Shown here in pieces: positions 9,095 through 17,201 of a stretch of 36,464 bases of DNA; the stretch's first letter is position 1; every line of letters starts with the position of its first letter. The position numbers and the translations under genes were made by a program. This DNA is from Acidovorax sp. (GTDB lineage Bacteria; Pseudomonadota; Gammaproteobacteria; Burkholderiales; Burkholderiaceae_C): positions 1 to 36,464 of the forward strand of contig SDXZ01000069.1 of the NCBI GenBank assembly GCA_004210805.1. The letters run 5' to 3'. Below the pieces are notes generated by a model that was given only the letters and a program-made list of their open reading frames with translations, made no database searches and had not been told where the DNA came from.

Positions 9095-10234
9095 ATGAAC
9101 CACCACCGCCCGCCTTCCTCTTTGCCCACCACCCTCCCGATCTCCACGCTGGCGGCACGCCGCCGGCAGCGCTATCTGGTGGCCGCGTGCGCTGGTTTGC
9201 TGGTGTGCGCAGCGGCGGCGCTGCCGGCCAGGGCGCAACTGGGCAGCACCGCACCGGTGCGCATTGGCGTCGTGGGCCCCTTCACCGGCCCGTCGGCCGA
9301 CTTTGGTGTGCCCATGCTCAACGGCATCAAGCTGGCGGTGGACGAGATCAATGCCGTGGGCGGCTACCTGGGCCGCCCACTGGAGCTGGTGGTCAAGGAC
9401 GACGGCGCCAACCCGGACCAGGGCCGCAAAGTCTCGCAAGAGCTACTGGCCGAGAAAGTAGTCGCCACCATTGGCTTTTGCAACACCGGCGTGGCGATGA
9501 AGGCCATCGACCTGTTCCAGGACGCCAAAAGCCCGCTCATCGTGCCGTGCTCCACCGGCACCGCGGTGACAACCAAATACCCCGCGCCCGACAGCTACAT
9601 CTTCCGTGTGCAGGCCCGCGATGCGCTGCAAGCGCCGTTCATGGTGGACGACATCGTCAAGCGCGGCTGGGACAAGGTGGCCATCTTTGCCGACAAGACG
9701 GGCTATGGCGAAGGTGGCTACAACGACGTGGTGGCGGCGCTGGCCGCCAAGAACCTCAAGCCCGTGCATGTGGCGCGTTTTGATCTGGGCGTGAAGGACC
9801 TCACGGCCGAGCTCACCGCTGCCCGCGCCGCGGGGGCCAACGTGGTCTACAGCTACACGGTGGGGCCGGAGAACGCGACGATTGCCAACGGCAAGAAGGC
9901 CATGGGCTGGAAGGTGCCGCAGGTGGGGGCCTGGCCGCTGTCTTTCCCGTTTTTCCTGGAAGGCGCCAAGGATGCCGCCGAGGGTGCGCTCATGGTGCAG
10001 ACCTTCATCGCCGAGCCCAGCAACGAACGCCGCGCGTCCTTCCTGTCGAGCTACACCCGCAAATACCAGGGCAAGGTCGCGGTGCCTATGGCGGCTGCCA
10101 ACGCGTACGACGCCACCTATTTGCTGATGTACTCCTTCCTCGGCATCCGCGACGGCAACCTGGCGGGCAAGGCCGTCAAGGAGTCGCTGGAGGGCAAGAT
10201 GAAGACCTACTACGGCGTGGTCTCCACCTACTAA
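9095..10234 (+). CDS. Branched-chain amino-acid type ABC transporter substrate-binding protein (orphan)
   Basis: 379 residues from the ATG at 9095 (MNHHRPPSSL). An earlier in-frame start at 9038 would add a Cys-rich stretch that does not resemble a leader. The signal peptide ends near LPARAQ (about residue 48). The mature part is a Peripla_BP_6/LivK type I fold: VRIGVVGPFTGPSADFG, MLNGIKLAVDEINAVGGYLGR, and VVKDDGANPDQGRK are hallmark strings. The chain stops right after YYGVVSTY, where family members I know continue for about 35 residues with a PFSxxDHxA-type segment. Neither alternative frame after the stop restores that segment. No permease or ATPase gene is nearby, so this is an orphan receptor that would need to share a transporter, and it may be impaired. 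The ligand is unknown. Confidence 0.85.
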   Translation: MNHHRPPSSLPTTLPISTLAARRRQRYLVAACAGLLVCAAAALPARAQLGSTAPVRIGVVGPFTGPSADFGVPMLNGIKLAVDEINAVGGYLGRPLELVVKDDGANPDQGRKVSQELLAEKVVATIGFCNTGVAMKAIDLFQDAKSPLIVPCSTGTAVTTKYPAPDSYIFRVQARDALQAPFMVDDIVKRGWDKVAIFADKTGYGEGGYNDVVAALAAKNLKPVHVARFDLGVKDLTAELTAARAAGANVVYSYTVGPENATIANGKKAMGWKVPQVGAWPLSFPFFLEGAKDAAEGALMVQTFIAEPSNERRASFLSSYTRKYQGKVAVPMAAANAYDATYLLMYSFLGIRDGNLAGKAVKESLEGKMKTYYGVVSTY

Positions 10235-10433
10235 CGTCGTTGGGTCGCCTTGCCGTGCTACAGCACTGTCTGCGGCGCCCCGCCTGGTTATGCAATGGAA
10301 CGCAAATCGCCAGCGGGCCGGTTTTCCGAGCTCCTGCAGCATTCGTTGGGTGTGATGGCCCCCACCTGACTTTGCGCTGACCGCCGCATGGCGCGGCCGG
10401 TCAGCCCGCGCGGCCAGCACGGACAATACCGCC

Positions 10434-11387
10434 GTGCTTTCGATCCTCCTCATCACCTTCCCCTTCTTCGCGCTGGTGCTCTGCGGCTATCTCGCCGCCC
10501 GGCGCGGCGTGTTGCCCCAGCCGGCCATCCCGGGGCTCAACGCCTTCGTGCTGTACTTTGCGCTGCCCTGCATGCTGTACCGCTTTGGCGCCAGCACACC
10601 CATCGGGCAACTGCTCGACCCGGCCGTGGCAGGGGTGTACGTGTTGTGTGCGCTGGCGATGGTGGGCGGCACCGTGGCGCTCACGCGGCGCGGCAGCATC
10701 GGCTGGAACGACGCTGCCTTCGGTGCGCTGGTGGCCGCCTTCCCCAATACCGGCTTCATGGGCGTGCCCCTGCTGGTGGCCCTGCTCGGCGCGCAGAGCG
10801 CCGGCCCGGCCATCGCGGCCATCATGGTCGACATGCTCATCACCAGCTCGCTGTGCATTGCGCTCTCGCGGCTGGATGGCGCCGGCACCCACGGCGTGGG
10901 CGTGGCGCTGCGCAATGCCTTCAAGGGCATGGCGACCAACCCCATGCCGTGGGCCATTGCGCTCGGTGCGCTGGCCTCGGCCCTGCAGTTCAAACTCCCC
11001 GGCCCGGTCGACAAAACCGTCGCCATGCTGGCCGACGCGGCTTCGCCCGTGGCGCTGTTCACCATCGGCGCGGTGCTGGCGCGCTCGCAGATGAACCAGC
11101 ACGAGCAGGTGCCGCCCCGGCTGTATGTGCCCGTGGCACTGGCCAAGCTGCTGGTGCACCCGCTGCTGGTCTGGGTGGTGGGCACGGCGGCGATGACGCT
11201 CGGCGCGCCGCTCACGCCGTTTGCGCTCACCGTGCTGGTGCTGGTGGCGGCCCTGCCCAGCGCCAGCAACGTCTCGCTCCTGGCCGAGAAGTTCGGCGCC
11301 AACAACGGACGCATCGCGCGGATCATCCTGGTGTCCACCGCGCTGGCGTTTCTGAGCTTTTCAGCGGCGGTGGCGTTGCTGACCTGA
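10434..11387 (+). CDS. AEC (auxin efflux carrier) family transporter
   Basis: 317 residues from a GTG at 10434. The protein is almost entirely hydrophobic, with about ten predicted membrane segments in two inverted halves, and a short hydrophilic central loop around residues 150-160. The wording of the first helix (FPFFALVLCGYLAARRG), the NTGFMGVPL motif in the fourth or fifth segment, and the ALPSASNVSLLAEKFG string near the end are typical of the AEC/MdcF-like family (PF03547), which exports or imports organic anions such as malonate or malate. The substrate cannot be told. It stands alone, 200 bases after the receptor gene, and its stop is followed three bases later by a family 1 repeat that probably forms the transcript end. 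Confidence 0.9.
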   Translation: MLSILLITFPFFALVLCGYLAARRGVLPQPAIPGLNAFVLYFALPCMLYRFGASTPIGQLLDPAVAGVYVLCALAMVGGTVALTRRGSIGWNDAAFGALVAAFPNTGFMGVPLLVALLGAQSAGPAIAAIMVDMLITSSLCIALSRLDGAGTHGVGVALRNAFKGMATNPMPWAIALGALASALQFKLPGPVDKTVAMLADAASPVALFTIGAVLARSQMNQHEQVPPRLYVPVALAKLLVHPLLVWVVGTAAMTLGAPLTPFALTVLVLVAALPSASNVSLLAEKFGANNGRIARIILVSTALAFLSFSAAVALLT

Positions 11388-11390
11388 AGT

Positions 11391-11458
11391 TGCTATTGTT
11401 TTAATAGCTATGGGCTCATATGGATCAAGCGCTGGGCCCCTAAATCGTTAAAATTTCA
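11391..11458 (-). repeat. Dispersed repeat, family 1, copy 3 (reverse orientation)
   Basis: Read on the minus strand it contains AGCGCTTG followed by TAGCTATT-aaaac-AATAGCA, the second stem being perfect. It begins three bases after the stop codon of the AEC transporter gene. The stem followed by other AT-rich bases could act as a transcript end for that gene. Confidence 0.7.
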
Positions 11459-11498
11459 GTGCCCGCAGCCGTTGCGCTCTGCCAAGATTGCCGTTCTG

Positions 11499-12338
11499 TC
11501 AGCACAGCGTGCGTGCGGACCGGGCCAGTGCCTCCAAAGCCTGCGCCAGCACGAACGAGCCGGCCACCAGGATCGCACCCTCCACATTGATCTGCAGCAC
11601 AAAGGCCGGCCGGTGAATGCGGGTGGCCATGGTGTGCAGCAGCCGGGCAATGCCCAGCAGCGGGACGGCCAGGATGCCGAAGTGCAGCCACACCTTCCAG
11701 CCGCGCAGCGCCGTGCCCATCGCGGCCTCGGCACTGCATCGGGTGACAGCACCGTGGCGCTGCCAGTCGGCGTAGTCCATGGCCAGGAACAGCAGCACCC
11801 CGCCAGCCAAGGGCACCACCACCATCAGCCAGAACATCACCCAATGGCGGTCGTGCGGGTTCCAGCTGGGTTCGGGCTCCGCATCGTCGGAGTTGCCGCC
11901 GGGGGCAGAGGCGCCCACGACGGCCTTTGCCGAGTGTGTCCCTTCGTTCTGCACCAGTTCGTCGGCAGTGTCGGCCGCCATGTCCAGCCACCGGCGCCAG
12001 TCGCGCACGCGCGGTTGCTGGCCCAGCGCCGCGAGATAGACGTATCCGTCGTCCACACACAGCTGGCGTGACGACGTGATGCGGTCGGCCGACAGGTGCC
12101 AGTTTTTGGACCGGTGCGGCAGCTGCAGCACGAAGACGGTGGTGGTGTCGGACGCCCGGTCGCTGCTGGTGAACAGGCCCGTGGCTTGGTGCGTCAGCTC
12201 GATCACCATCCAGTCGTAACCACGGTGCTCGCCTTTCACGATCCACTCAGGCTGGAGTTCCGTGAGGCCCAGCCTTTCCCACAGCGGGGCAGAAAAACTG
12301 GCGAGCAGCCCGGCGGGTGGAGCTTCCCGGACCGCCAT
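11499..12338 (-). CDS. Membrane protein of unknown function
   Basis: 279 residues. The N-terminal 150 residues are hydrophilic, with a W-rich start (LWERLGLTELQPEWIVKGE) and a conserved-looking GYDWMVIELTHQATGLF segment. A linker rich in Asp, Glu and Pro follows, then three hydrophobic segments (about 165-190, 213-233 and 245-268). A cytoplasmic sensor-like or ligand-binding N-domain tethered to the membrane is a guess; I recognise no family. The start ATG directly abuts the stop of the preceding gene (TAAATG), indicating translational coupling, so the two products probably work together. Confidence 0.75.
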   Translation of the reverse strand: MAVREAPPAGLLASFSAPLWERLGLTELQPEWIVKGEHRGYDWMVIELTHQATGLFTSSDRASDTTTVFVLQLPHRSKNWHLSADRITSSRQLCVDDGYVYLAALGQQPRVRDWRRWLDMAADTADELVQNEGTHSAKAVVGASAPGGNSDDAEPEPSWNPHDRHWVMFWLMVVVPLAGGVLLFLAMDYADWQRHGAVTRCSAEAAMGTALRGWKVWLHFGILAVPLLGIARLLHTMATRIHRPAFVLQINVEGAILVAGSFVLAQALEALARSARTLC

Positions 12339-12728
12339 TTACAAGTCCTCCAGGTCAGCGTCGTCCTGCGCTGCGCGCCGGGCCTGGACGCCGATGATGG
12401 TGGCCACGACGGCGCAGCCCAGCAGGTTCCACGGACCCGGAATGCCATACGCGGCAAAACCGGCTCCGAGCACACCCAGGATGAGGCCCATGCCCCACAG
12501 CGGCTGGTCTTCACAGCGCTTGAGCACGAGGCCCTGGACCATCGAAAGAAGCCCCACCGTCACCGGCCACCCCATGAGGCACCCGAGCATCAGCAAAAAC
12601 GCCGCCATGCCCTTCGCCTGCGAGAACCAGTTCCCCCAGATCCAGTTGGCGCACAACGTCGCCACGGTGATGTTGATGGTGGCCCACAGGGGCTGAAGTT
12701 TGGGCCCGTCGTTCAGTTCTTTGTACAT
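12339..12728 (-). CDS. Small membrane protein, first gene of a two-gene cassette
   Basis: 129 residues with three or four hydrophobic segments (about 18-32, 38-66, 76-95 and 98-112) separated by very short loops, and an acidic C-terminal tail (AQDDADLEDL). I do not recognise the family. Its stop codon touches the start of the larger membrane protein at 12338. The AbiE-like toxin gene ends about 220 bases upstream on the same strand, so readthrough from the abiE promoter is possible, but the gap suggests a separate promoter. Confidence 0.75.
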   Translation of the reverse strand: MYKELNDGPKLQPLWATINITVATLCANWIWGNWFSQAKGMAAFLLMLGCLMGWPVTVGLLSMVQGLVLKRCEDQPLWGMGLILGVLGAGFAAYGIPGPWNLLGCAVVATIIGVQARRAAQDDADLEDL

Positions 12729-12949
12729 GGTGGTGGAGATGGCCAGCGCGCAGGGGCGCTGTCGCTGTCACAGGGATTTGGTGCGGTCGAGGTCCAAAAA
12801 GAGCGCATCCTGACCGGGATCTGCGGGGGCCCATGCGCTGAATTGGGCACAAGGGCACCGGCTGACACCCGCGGTAGCGCACGGCGATACGCCCGGGCAG
12901 GACAGTGCAGGACTTCGAAGGGGCGGTGTCGGCACGTTGGGCGCGTTGT

Positions 12950-13840
12950 TCAATCCGCCACCGGGCGCTGGCCTTGCAGAAATCCCTGCAGGAACGCGTC
13001 GACATGGCGCAGTGGGTGCTGACCGCGCTCAGGGAGGGCACCGGCCAGTTGCAAGGCCCTTTGCAGCTGGTCGTCCAGCCGCTGGCGCCAGCGCCCTTGT
13101 CGGTCGAGGATGTCGGCCACGGCCTGCGCGGTGGTCGCCTGCGTTGTGGCCGCAGCGGCGTCCTGGCCCAGCAGCATGGCGCCTGCCAGGTCGGGGTCGT
13201 AGTCGCAGGCCTGCAGCAGGGCGGTGCCGGTCTCGTACAGCCGGTTGATGTTGCCGGCCTCCGCATAGCGGCGCGCGATCAGCAGGAAGTCGGTGGCGTC
13301 CTTGGATGTGTCCAAATGCCGGTCACGCCAAGCGATCAGCTTGAGCACGGCCAGCGATGGCAGTGAGGCCACGCGCACCGCCAGGGCGCCGTCCAGATCC
13401 ACTTCAACAGCGGCCCGGTGCGCTTCGGCAAAGCCTGCAACGTTCATCACCACCGCATGTTCTGGCGGCCAGGCAATGGTGGCATGCGGACTTGCCACCG
13501 CGCCAAAGGGCAGCAGGTCCAGCGGAATGCCATGAACGGTCGCGGCGGGCCGGTACAGCAGGCGGTGGGCGACTCCGGGCTGATCTTGAAAGCTGCCTTC
13601 GGCCAACAGCTGGTCTTTGAGGGCGCTGAATGCGGCCCAGTCGGTCAGGTGCAGGCCCAGGTCCACATCGCGTGTGGCGCGCCCCGTGCTTTGCCCATGC
13701 ACATGCCACAGCATCAGGTCCCGCGCCAGTGCGCCTCCCACGAAGAAGTCGATGTGAAGGCTGCGGGCCGCGGTGCTGGCCAGCTGCAGGATGTCCCGCA
13801 GCAGCGGATCGACTGGCCGGTCAGGCGATGTCTTGAGCAT
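12950..13840 (-). CDS. AbiEii-like nucleotidyltransferase (type IV toxin candidate)
   Basis: 296 residues. The N-terminal half has nucleotidyltransferase motifs: FFVGGALARDLML (G35, G36, D41), RATRDVDLG with the metal-binding pair D58 and D60, and a third acidic residue in GIPLDLLPFG (D108). The C-terminal half is helical and Gln/Ala-rich. This fits the AbiEii/COG4914 group of putative NTP transferases. In better-studied AbiEii/MenT toxins the reaction is NTP addition to tRNA or another target; the target here is unknown. The gene starts 20 bases before the end of the upstream antitoxin-like gene (overlap 13821-13840), a typical coupled toxin-antitoxin arrangement. The metal-binding Asp residues are present, so activity is plausible. 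Confidence 0.82.
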   Translation of the reverse strand: MLKTSPDRPVDPLLRDILQLASTAARSLHIDFFVGGALARDLMLWHVHGQSTGRATRDVDLGLHLTDWAAFSALKDQLLAEGSFQDQPGVAHRLLYRPAATVHGIPLDLLPFGAVASPHATIAWPPEHAVVMNVAGFAEAHRAAVEVDLDGALAVRVASLPSLAVLKLIAWRDRHLDTSKDATDFLLIARRYAEAGNINRLYETGTALLQACDYDPDLAGAMLLGQDAAAATTQATTAQAVADILDRQGRWRQRLDDQLQRALQLAGALPERGQHPLRHVDAFLQGFLQGQRPVAD

Positions 13841-14861
13841 CGCGGCCGGTGTCCAGGTATTGGGCGCGGACGCGCTGGGCGGTATCGATATTTCGCGGGT
13901 CGGTGCTGGCCATCAGGTCCGCGTAGACGAGCAGCGGCGGCACCGTGGCGCTGCCGGCGTCGTCATCGTCCGCCAGAGGCCAGAAGGCGCTGAGTATTTC
14001 GACGGTGCCCTCGGGGTCGGGGCGCAGCCGGTGTTTCAGGATCAACGCTTCGGGCGCTGCCGCATAGAGGGTCATCTGCTCGGGTTCGAGATACCCGGTC
14101 AGGTGGTGGGCCGCGACTTCGCCGCCCCAGGCTGCGTGCAGGGGTTGCAGATTCAGGCCCCTCCACCAGTCCCGGGCCGGGGCTGCGAAGCGCCGGCCGT
14201 GCAACTGGGGCCGCAGTCTGATGGGGAAGTGGGTGGTCCATTCCTCCTGCAGGGCGGCGGGGGCCAGCAGGCGGCGCGGCTCCGTCAGCGCCAGATGGCC
14301 GCGTGCCTGCAGGTCGCTGAGCACGTCGCCCACGCTGCCCAATGCGACGCCGGCGGTGGTGGCGATCTCGCGGTAAGGCGCGGCTGCAAGGCCCGGGCGG
14401 GTCAGCAGGGCAAAGACGATGCGCAGCCCCGCAGGGGTCAGCGATTTGAAGCGCCCCACAGGCCGCGCGCGCTCGGTGCGGGGGTTGCCGGTGACGTACA
14501 CAAAACAACCCGGCACGTTGAGGTAGGCGTTGCCCGCTGCATCGATGAAGTTCAGGCCGAGGCTGCGGCACTGCCGGGCAGCCTCGGCGGTGATGAACGG
14601 CGCGACCAGCAAGGTCGGCTCGCGCCGGTGGCGCGCCCTGGCGTGGAGCGGGCCCAACACGTGGAAGCGGTCGACAGCCTTGACCTCGGCCGCAAAGCGC
14701 ACCGGCACAGCCTGGGGCGCAATGATGTCCAGCCAGGCATCGGGCGCGGCGTCGTCCGGGGCGCCTTCCATGACTTCGCGGGTGGCAGCCTGCTCCACGC
14801 GCACCCCGGTTGCCGTTTGGAGTGCAGCAATGGCGTTCCTCAGGGTGGCGGCGGTGTTCAT
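13821..14861 (-). CDS. AbiEi-like antitoxin / transcriptional regulator (type IV system)
   Basis: 346 residues from the ATG at 14861; a GTG three codons earlier (14870) is the alternative and has no better ribosome binding site. The protein resembles the AbiEi_2 group (PF09952): a restriction-fold-like N-terminal half with VRFAAEVK and FIDAAGNAYL strings (the latter at about residues 105-114), then a winged-helix stretch near residues 135-195 with PYREIATTAGVALGSVGDVLSDL, and a C-terminal domain with an acidic loop. In type IV systems this partner counteracts the toxin without needing direct binding and represses its own promoter. Here the promoter is covered by three palindromes, which supports autoregulation. 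It overlaps the toxin gene by 20 bases. Confidence 0.82.
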   Translation of the reverse strand: MNTAATLRNAIAALQTATGVRVEQAATREVMEGAPDDAAPDAWLDIIAPQAVPVRFAAEVKAVDRFHVLGPLHARARHRREPTLLVAPFITAEAARQCRSLGLNFIDAAGNAYLNVPGCFVYVTGNPRTERARPVGRFKSLTPAGLRIVFALLTRPGLAAAPYREIATTAGVALGSVGDVLSDLQARGHLALTEPRRLLAPAALQEEWTTHFPIRLRPQLHGRRFAAPARDWWRGLNLQPLHAAWGGEVAAHHLTGYLEPEQMTLYAAAPEALILKHRLRPDPEGTVEILSAFWPLADDDDAGSATVPPLLVYADLMASTDPRNIDTAQRVRAQYLDTGRDAQDIA

Positions 14862-14872
14862 ATTTCTCACTT

Positions 14873-14951
14873 GTTCACGTAGAGTGAACTTTAAGCATAG
14901 CTGAACACTTGACTGTGTTCAATATATTTTTATGTTCACGTCGCGTGAACA
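14873..14951. promoter_or_regulatory. Three evenly spaced operator palindromes at the abiE promoter
   Basis: GTTCAC-n5-GTGAAC lies at 14873-14889, TGAACAC-n6-GTGTTCA at 14902-14921, and TGTTCAC-n5-GTGAACA at 14933-14951. All share the half-site GTGAAC or GTGTTC. Centres are about 30.5 bases apart, close to three helical turns, so the sites would lie on one face of the DNA. One covers the predicted transcription start, one the spacer plus part of the -35, and one lies upstream. The obvious candidate ligand is the AbiEi-like protein. Confidence 0.8.
14894..14922 (-). promoter_or_regulatory. Predicted sigma-70 promoter of the abiE operon
   Basis: On the minus strand, -35 TTGAAC (14917-14922) and -10 TATGCT (14894-14899) are separated by exactly 17 bases. 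The expected start of transcription is near 14887, giving a leader of about 26 bases to the ATG at 14861. Confidence 0.7.
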
Positions 14952-14967
14952 TGAGACTAATGAACGG

Positions 14968-17097
14968 TTAAATCACCAGCGGATCCACATCCACCAGCCA
15001 GCGCACCAGCCCCTTGTGCTCGGGCGCGCTGCGGGTGGCTTGCATCACCGGCTGCCACGCCGCCAAAAACCGCTGCAGCGCGGCGCGGCTGCTGCTTTCC
15101 ATCAGCATTTGCGCGCGCTCCACGTTGGCCACGCGCTGGATGGTCAGCGGCACTGGGGGGAACAGCGTCACAGCCTCCAGCCCTGGCAGGGCGGCTGCGT
15201 GCGCGGCAGCCGTGGCGGAGGTGAGGAAGCCCTGGGCGACTTCCTGCGTGCGGGCGTCGGCGCGCACCAAAGCCTGGAAGGCGAAGGGCGGCATGGCGGC
15301 TTCTTCGCGCTCCTGGAGCTGCTGGGCGGCAAACGCCGGGTAGTCGTGGGTGCGCAGCGCCTCGTACACCGGGTGCTTGGGGTGAAAACTCTGCACCCAC
15401 ATCTCGCACTGCGTGCCCTGGGCGGCCATGTAGGCGGCGTCTCGCCCCGCGCGGCCGGCGGCCTGCATGAGAAGGGCGAACAGCCGCTCGGGCGCCCGGA
15501 AGTCGCTGGAAAACAGCGCCCCGTCGGGCTGCACTGCGGCCACCAGCGTGATGCGCCGAAAGTCGTGGCCCTTGGCGATCATCTGCGTGCCCACCAGCAC
15601 ATCCACCTCGCCCGAATGCACCTGGGCCAGCTGCGCCTCGAGCGCGCCCTTGGCCTTGGTGGTGTCTGCGTCGATGCGGGCGATGCGGGCGGGGGTGCGG
15701 TCGGGCCGCAGCACCTCGGACAGCAGGTCGCCGAGCTGTTCCTCGAGCTGCTCGGTCCCCCGGCCCATAGAATGGATGTCCGGGCTGCCGCAGGTGGGGC
15801 AGGCACGGGGCACGCGCACCGTGTAGCCGCAGTGGTGGCAGCGCAGGGTACGGTCGGCCTTGTGGAAGACCTGGTGCGCGCTGCAGTGCGGGCAGTCGCT
15901 CTTCCAGCCGCAGTCGGCGCAGTGCAGCACGGGCGCGTAGCCCCGGCGGTTGAGCAGCACCATGCTCTGCTCGCCGCGCGCCACGCGCTCGGTAATGGCG
16001 GCCAGCAACGGCGCGCTGAAGATAGCGCGGCGCGGCTGCTGGTTCATGTCCACGCGGCGCACCCGAGCCAGGGCGCCAGCGCCGATCCGGCTGGGCATGG
16101 CCAGGCGCACGTAGCGCCCGCCTTCGGGGTCATCCGCCGTGGCCGGGCGGCTGGCGTGCCAGGTCTCGAGCGACGGCGTGGCCGAGCCCAGCAGCACCTT
16201 GGCGCCTTGCTCTCGCCCGCGCCAGATGGCCAGGTCGCGCGCCGAGTAGCGGGCGCCTTCCTGCTGCTTGTAACTGGGGTCGTGCTCCTCGTCGACCACG
16301 ATGATCTTCAGGCCCGGCAGGCTGGCGAACACCGACATGCGCGTGCCCAGCACGATGCGCGCGACGCCGCTGTGCGCGGCCAGCCAGCTCTTGAGGCGCT
16401 GCGGGTTCGTCATGCCGCTGTGCAGCGACACCACCGCCTGGCTGCCAAAACGCGGGGCGAAGCGGGAGGTAAAGCGCTCCTCCAGTTGGGGGGTGAGGTT
16501 GATCTCGGGCACCATCACCAGCGCCTGGGCGGTGGGGTCAGACTCCAGCGCCTCCTGCACGCAGCGCAGGTAGACCTCGGTCTTGCCGCTGCCGGTGCTG
16601 CCAAACAGCAGGAAGGGGCCGGATTCTGAAGAAATTCGGGCCCTGGCGCTTTCCTGTTCTGGGGTAAGCGCTATGTTTTGTATAGCAATTTCCTCCGCTC
16701 CCTCCCCCATGCCTTTGGCTGGGCGCCGCAACCGGCGGGCCAGCTGCTCGGGTTGCAGGTCGCGCAGCTGCGGGGGCAGGGCGGCCAGGGCCACCTCGCC
16801 CAGCGCGCGCTGGTAGTAGCGCGCGGCAAAAGTCACCAGCCGGCGCCAGGGCAGGCTGAGCGGCTCCACGCCCTCCAGCACGCCCGCGATAGGGCGCATG
16901 GCAGCGCCCTCGGGCAGCTCGCCGGTGGCGTCTTCGGCATCCCACACCACACCCAGCACCTCGCGCTTGCCCAGCGGCACCCGCACCAGGGTGCCCGGGG
17001 GCAGGGGCTGCTCGCTGGCGTAGCTGAGCAAATCCCCCACGCCGCTATGGGACGGCGTGTGCAGCGCAACGTGGACGGTGGCAAAAGAGATAGACAC
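14968..17097 (-). CDS. priA: Primosomal protein N' (replication restart helicase PriA)
   Basis: 709 residues from a GTG at 17097, within the normal range for PriA. An N-terminal DNA-binding domain (1-105) and winged helix come first. The helicase core follows, with Walker A GSTGSGKT (166-173), PEINLTPQ, DEEHDPSYKQ, and LLGSATPS. Next come two zinc-binding clusters (CADCGWKSDCPHC and CHHCGYTVRVPRACPTCG), VGTQMIAKGHDF, and a C-terminal domain. It recognises abandoned forks and loads DnaB. Between winged helix and Walker A, residues about 136-158 are encoded by sequence resembling the family 1 repeat. Upstream lies an unusual 690-base region with DnaA-box-like sites. hemE precedes it on the same strand, and the abiE operon follows. 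Confidence 0.96.
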   Translation of the reverse strand: MSISFATVHVALHTPSHSGVGDLLSYASEQPLPPGTLVRVPLGKREVLGVVWDAEDATGELPEGAAMRPIAGVLEGVEPLSLPWRRLVTFAARYYQRALGEVALAALPPQLRDLQPEQLARRLRRPAKGMGEGAEEIAIQNIALTPEQESARARISSESGPFLLFGSTGSGKTEVYLRCVQEALESDPTAQALVMVPEINLTPQLEERFTSRFAPRFGSQAVVSLHSGMTNPQRLKSWLAAHSGVARIVLGTRMSVFASLPGLKIIVVDEEHDPSYKQQEGARYSARDLAIWRGREQGAKVLLGSATPSLETWHASRPATADDPEGGRYVRLAMPSRIGAGALARVRRVDMNQQPRRAIFSAPLLAAITERVARGEQSMVLLNRRGYAPVLHCADCGWKSDCPHCSAHQVFHKADRTLRCHHCGYTVRVPRACPTCGSPDIHSMGRGTEQLEEQLGDLLSEVLRPDRTPARIARIDADTTKAKGALEAQLAQVHSGEVDVLVGTQMIAKGHDFRRITLVAAVQPDGALFSSDFRAPERLFALLMQAAGRAGRDAAYMAAQGTQCEMWVQSFHPKHPVYEALRTHDYPAFAAQQLQEREEAAMPPFAFQALVRADARTQEVAQGFLTSATAAAHAAALPGLEAVTLFPPVPLTIQRVANVERAQMLMESSSRAALQRFLAAWQPVMQATRSAPEHKGLVRWLVDVDPLVI
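16625..16692 (+). repeat. Family 1 repeat-like sequence inside priA (copy 4)
   Basis: On the plus strand GCGCTT and AAGCGC flank a 14-base interior, followed by GCTAT-gttttgt-ATAGC and AATT. This is the same order and spacing of nested stems as the intergenic copies at 22482 and 35915. It is in frame in priA and encodes residues about 136-158, just before Walker A. The similarity is short and judged by eye. Confidence 0.5.
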
Positions 17098-17192
17098 AGG
17101 CTATGGGCAGTTACAGGTGCTTGTGGAGGCGGTGTGGAGCTTTGGCGGCTAAGTGCTTGATTTGATAGGCGCTGTGAGTAATCCCGATTTTC

Positions 17193-17201
17193 TGTGGATA
17201 A
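17193..17201 (-). promoter_or_regulatory. DnaA box, perfect TTATCCACA
   Basis: The minus strand reads TTATCCACA, the strong DnaA consensus. It is about 95 bases upstream of the priA start, where binding could repress or activate priA. Confidence 0.6.

Noticed and set aside
10235-10433. Frameshift explaining the short ABC receptor
   Set aside because: Neither alternative frame after 10234 encodes the missing C-terminal segment, so a single frameshift does not explain it.
14932-16629. 565-codon plus-strand frame opposite priA
   Set aside because: Antisense to clear PriA helicase motifs; the translation is histidine- and glycine-rich with no domain.
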